Source of the DNA: SKPT01 sp040905445
Lineage (GTDB): Bacteria > Planctomycetota > Phycisphaerae > Phycisphaerales > Phycisphaeraceae
Direction of reading: 5' to 3'
Assembly: GCA_040905445.1 (NCBI GenBank)
Contig: JBBDRN010000016.1
Coordinates: forward strand, 72,732 to 136,731
Length of the DNA stretch: 64,000 nucleotides
Below the pieces are notes generated by a model. That model did not search any database. It was not told where the DNA came from and saw only the letters and a program-made list of their open reading frames with translations. A program made the translations under genes and the position numbers. Of this stretch, positions 62,972 through 64,000 are shown piece after piece (the first letter of the stretch is position 1; each line of letters opens with the position of its first letter).

Positions 62972-63189
62972 TGACTACCACGCGACGGCAGCGCGTGGGG
63001 GTCGGGCGAAGCAGCGGGGAGGGAATGATCGCGTACATCGCCGGCCGGGCATCGGCTCGGCGGTGTACGCGTGGTCAGGAGATGCTGTGTTGGCGGCTGC
63101 CCGTGAGCCGCAGGAAGATCAACGGCAGATTACCTTTCTTCGCGCTCCCGTCTCGTCCGTTCCTTTCCCACGCAGTGAGGAGACATGTC

Positions 63190-64000
63190 ATGCGGCGCAT
63201 CAGGGCCTTCACGCTCATCGAATTGCTCGTGGTGATCAGCATCATTGCCCTGCTGATCGCGATCCTGCTGCCGGCGCTGGCCGCGGCGCGGGCCACGGCC
63301 CGGGCCATGCAGTGCTCGACGAACCTGCGGCAGGTCGGACAGGCCTGGCACCAGTTCGCCAGCGACCATGACGACCGCGGCCCCGGCACGGCGGAGAATC
63401 CGGCGGTGGCCCTGAACCCGTACCGGTGGACGGCGTATCTGAACCACGCCGTCTACGGCCAGGAGCTGCGGCCGCTGAACCACTTCATGCGCCCGATCCA
63501 GAAGTTCTTCGGCTGGGCGGATGCGTATAACGACATGGCCAACTTCGCCGTGCGGCCCGGCCAGGGCAACCTGGTGTGCACCGAGGTGGCGGGTTTCCCG
63601 ATTCGGGGTAGCTTGGCCCGGCCATGGATCGTCAACGTCAACGCGATGGGCGGCGTGGAGTGGGTCGGGTTCGATGGCAACTCGTGGAGCGAAGGGAACG
63701 TTAGCGATGGCGGGCCGGGGCTCTACGGCAAGATCTGGGAGAACTCGCCGTTCCCTGCCGGCGCGCACGTGACGCTGGGCACGCGCATCGGGCAGTTCCG
63801 CGACGCGTCGAACAAGCTGCTGGTCCTCGAGGCCGACCGCGCCAACGACTACGGCCTGCAGCGTGGCGGCGAGCTGGATCTCCTGGAAGAGTTGACGTCG
63901 ACCATCCGCTCGACGAGCCAGCTTGGCGGTATCGGTGAGTACCAGTTCCGGCATCCGGGCATCACCATGAACGCGGTGATGGTCGATGGCCACGTTCAGC
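63190..64000 (+). CDS. Type II secretion-like pseudopilin, tandem copy 2 (cut by window end)
   Basis: Open from ATG 63190 to the window edge (270 codons), with the stop outside. It is almost identical to the gene at 62111: the first 70 residues match exactly and differences are scattered after that (for example LALANN versus PAVALN, VDNF versus MANF, HRSPVARP versus IRGSLARP). The upstream GAGGAGACATGTC is also the same, so the ribosome site was copied as well. The leader before that is partly similar (CGCGCTCCCGTC in both). This is a recent tandem duplication with some divergence in the exposed domain. Confidence 0.92.
   Translation, partial: MRRIRAFTLIELLVVISIIALLIAILLPALAAARATARAMQCSTNLRQVGQAWHQFASDHDDRGPGTAENPAVALNPYRWTAYLNHAVYGQELRPLNHFMRPIQKFFGWADAYNDMANFAVRPGQGNLVCTEVAGFPIRGSLARPWIVNVNAMGGVEWVGFDGNSWSEGNVSDGGPGLYGKIWENSPFPAGAHVTLGTRIGQFRDASNKLLVLEADRANDYGLQRGGELDLLEELTSTIRSTSQLGGIGEYQFRHPGITMNAVMVDGHVQ

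Overview
The window reads as a chromosomal segment of a high-GC, Gram-negative planctomycete, most likely of the Phycisphaerae type. This assignment is inference from gene content, not from a marker-gene tree. The supporting signs are several type II secretion-like pseudopilins with the N-terminal methylation motif and long glycine-rich tails (2-82, 43900-44601, 62111-62971, 63190-end), a PEP-CTERM exported protein, secreted DUF4838/DUF4091-type glycan proteins, a formylglycine-type sulfatase, many lipobox proteins, flagellar FliD/FliS, and intergenic regions packed with hairpin repeats. A 10-N gap at 37624-37633 shows that this is a draft scaffold.

Layout. 1-10 kb: pseudopilin tail, dienelactone hydrolase, MsrA lipoprotein, an unknown gene followed by a MamK-like bacterial actin, VOC protein, phytanoyl-CoA dioxygenase-like protein divergent from a sulfatase, ribulose-phosphate epimerase, tRNA-Gln(CTG), archaeal-type cupin phosphoglucose isomerase and an aldo/keto reductase. 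10-14 kb: two large secreted proteins likely acting on polysaccharides. 14-18 kb (minus strand): a non-homologous end-joining set made of separate ligase, Ku and polymerase genes, with a soluble histidine kinase upstream. 18.3-20.1 kb: two parS-like sites, a promoter and parB. 20-24 kb: Asp-box/PEP-CTERM protein, galE and a 56-residue membrane protein. 24.6-27.3 kb: tRNA-Gln(TTG) and the translation/nucleotide set prs-rplY-pth. 27-33 kb: nadE, a TPR lipoprotein and the ctpA-tsaD operon. 33-37.9 kb: a lower-GC SRPBCC/ArsR pair, a phosphodiesterase, a PfkB kinase and a gap-broken sulfotransferase. 38-41 kb: fliD-fliS. 41-49 kb (minus): DUF4838 protein, pseudopilin, acetyltransferase and a beta-helix/CBM protein. 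49.4-51.2 kb: a lower-GC XhoI/PaeR7I-like restriction-modification pair whose endonuclease gene is frameshifted. 51-64 kb: bioB, three small membrane/secreted proteins, a large polytopic membrane protein, unknown lipoproteins, a WbpM/PglF-like sugar epimerase, a PilZ protein and a tandem pair of near-identical pseudopilins.

The genes do not form one pathway. The recurring themes are secreted polysaccharide handling and surface display (PEP-CTERM, pseudopilins, beta-helix, GH-like proteins, sulfatase, sulfotransferase), genome maintenance (parB/parS, NHEJ, R-M) and housekeeping.

The most distinctive features are (i) a MamK-type actin with no magnetosome genes around it, (ii) at least five families of intergenic inverted-repeat elements, one with REPIN architecture, several of which supply the stop codon of the adjacent gene, (iii) a compact parS-promoter-parB control region, and (iv) a decayed or mis-sequenced R-M system on a lower-GC island.
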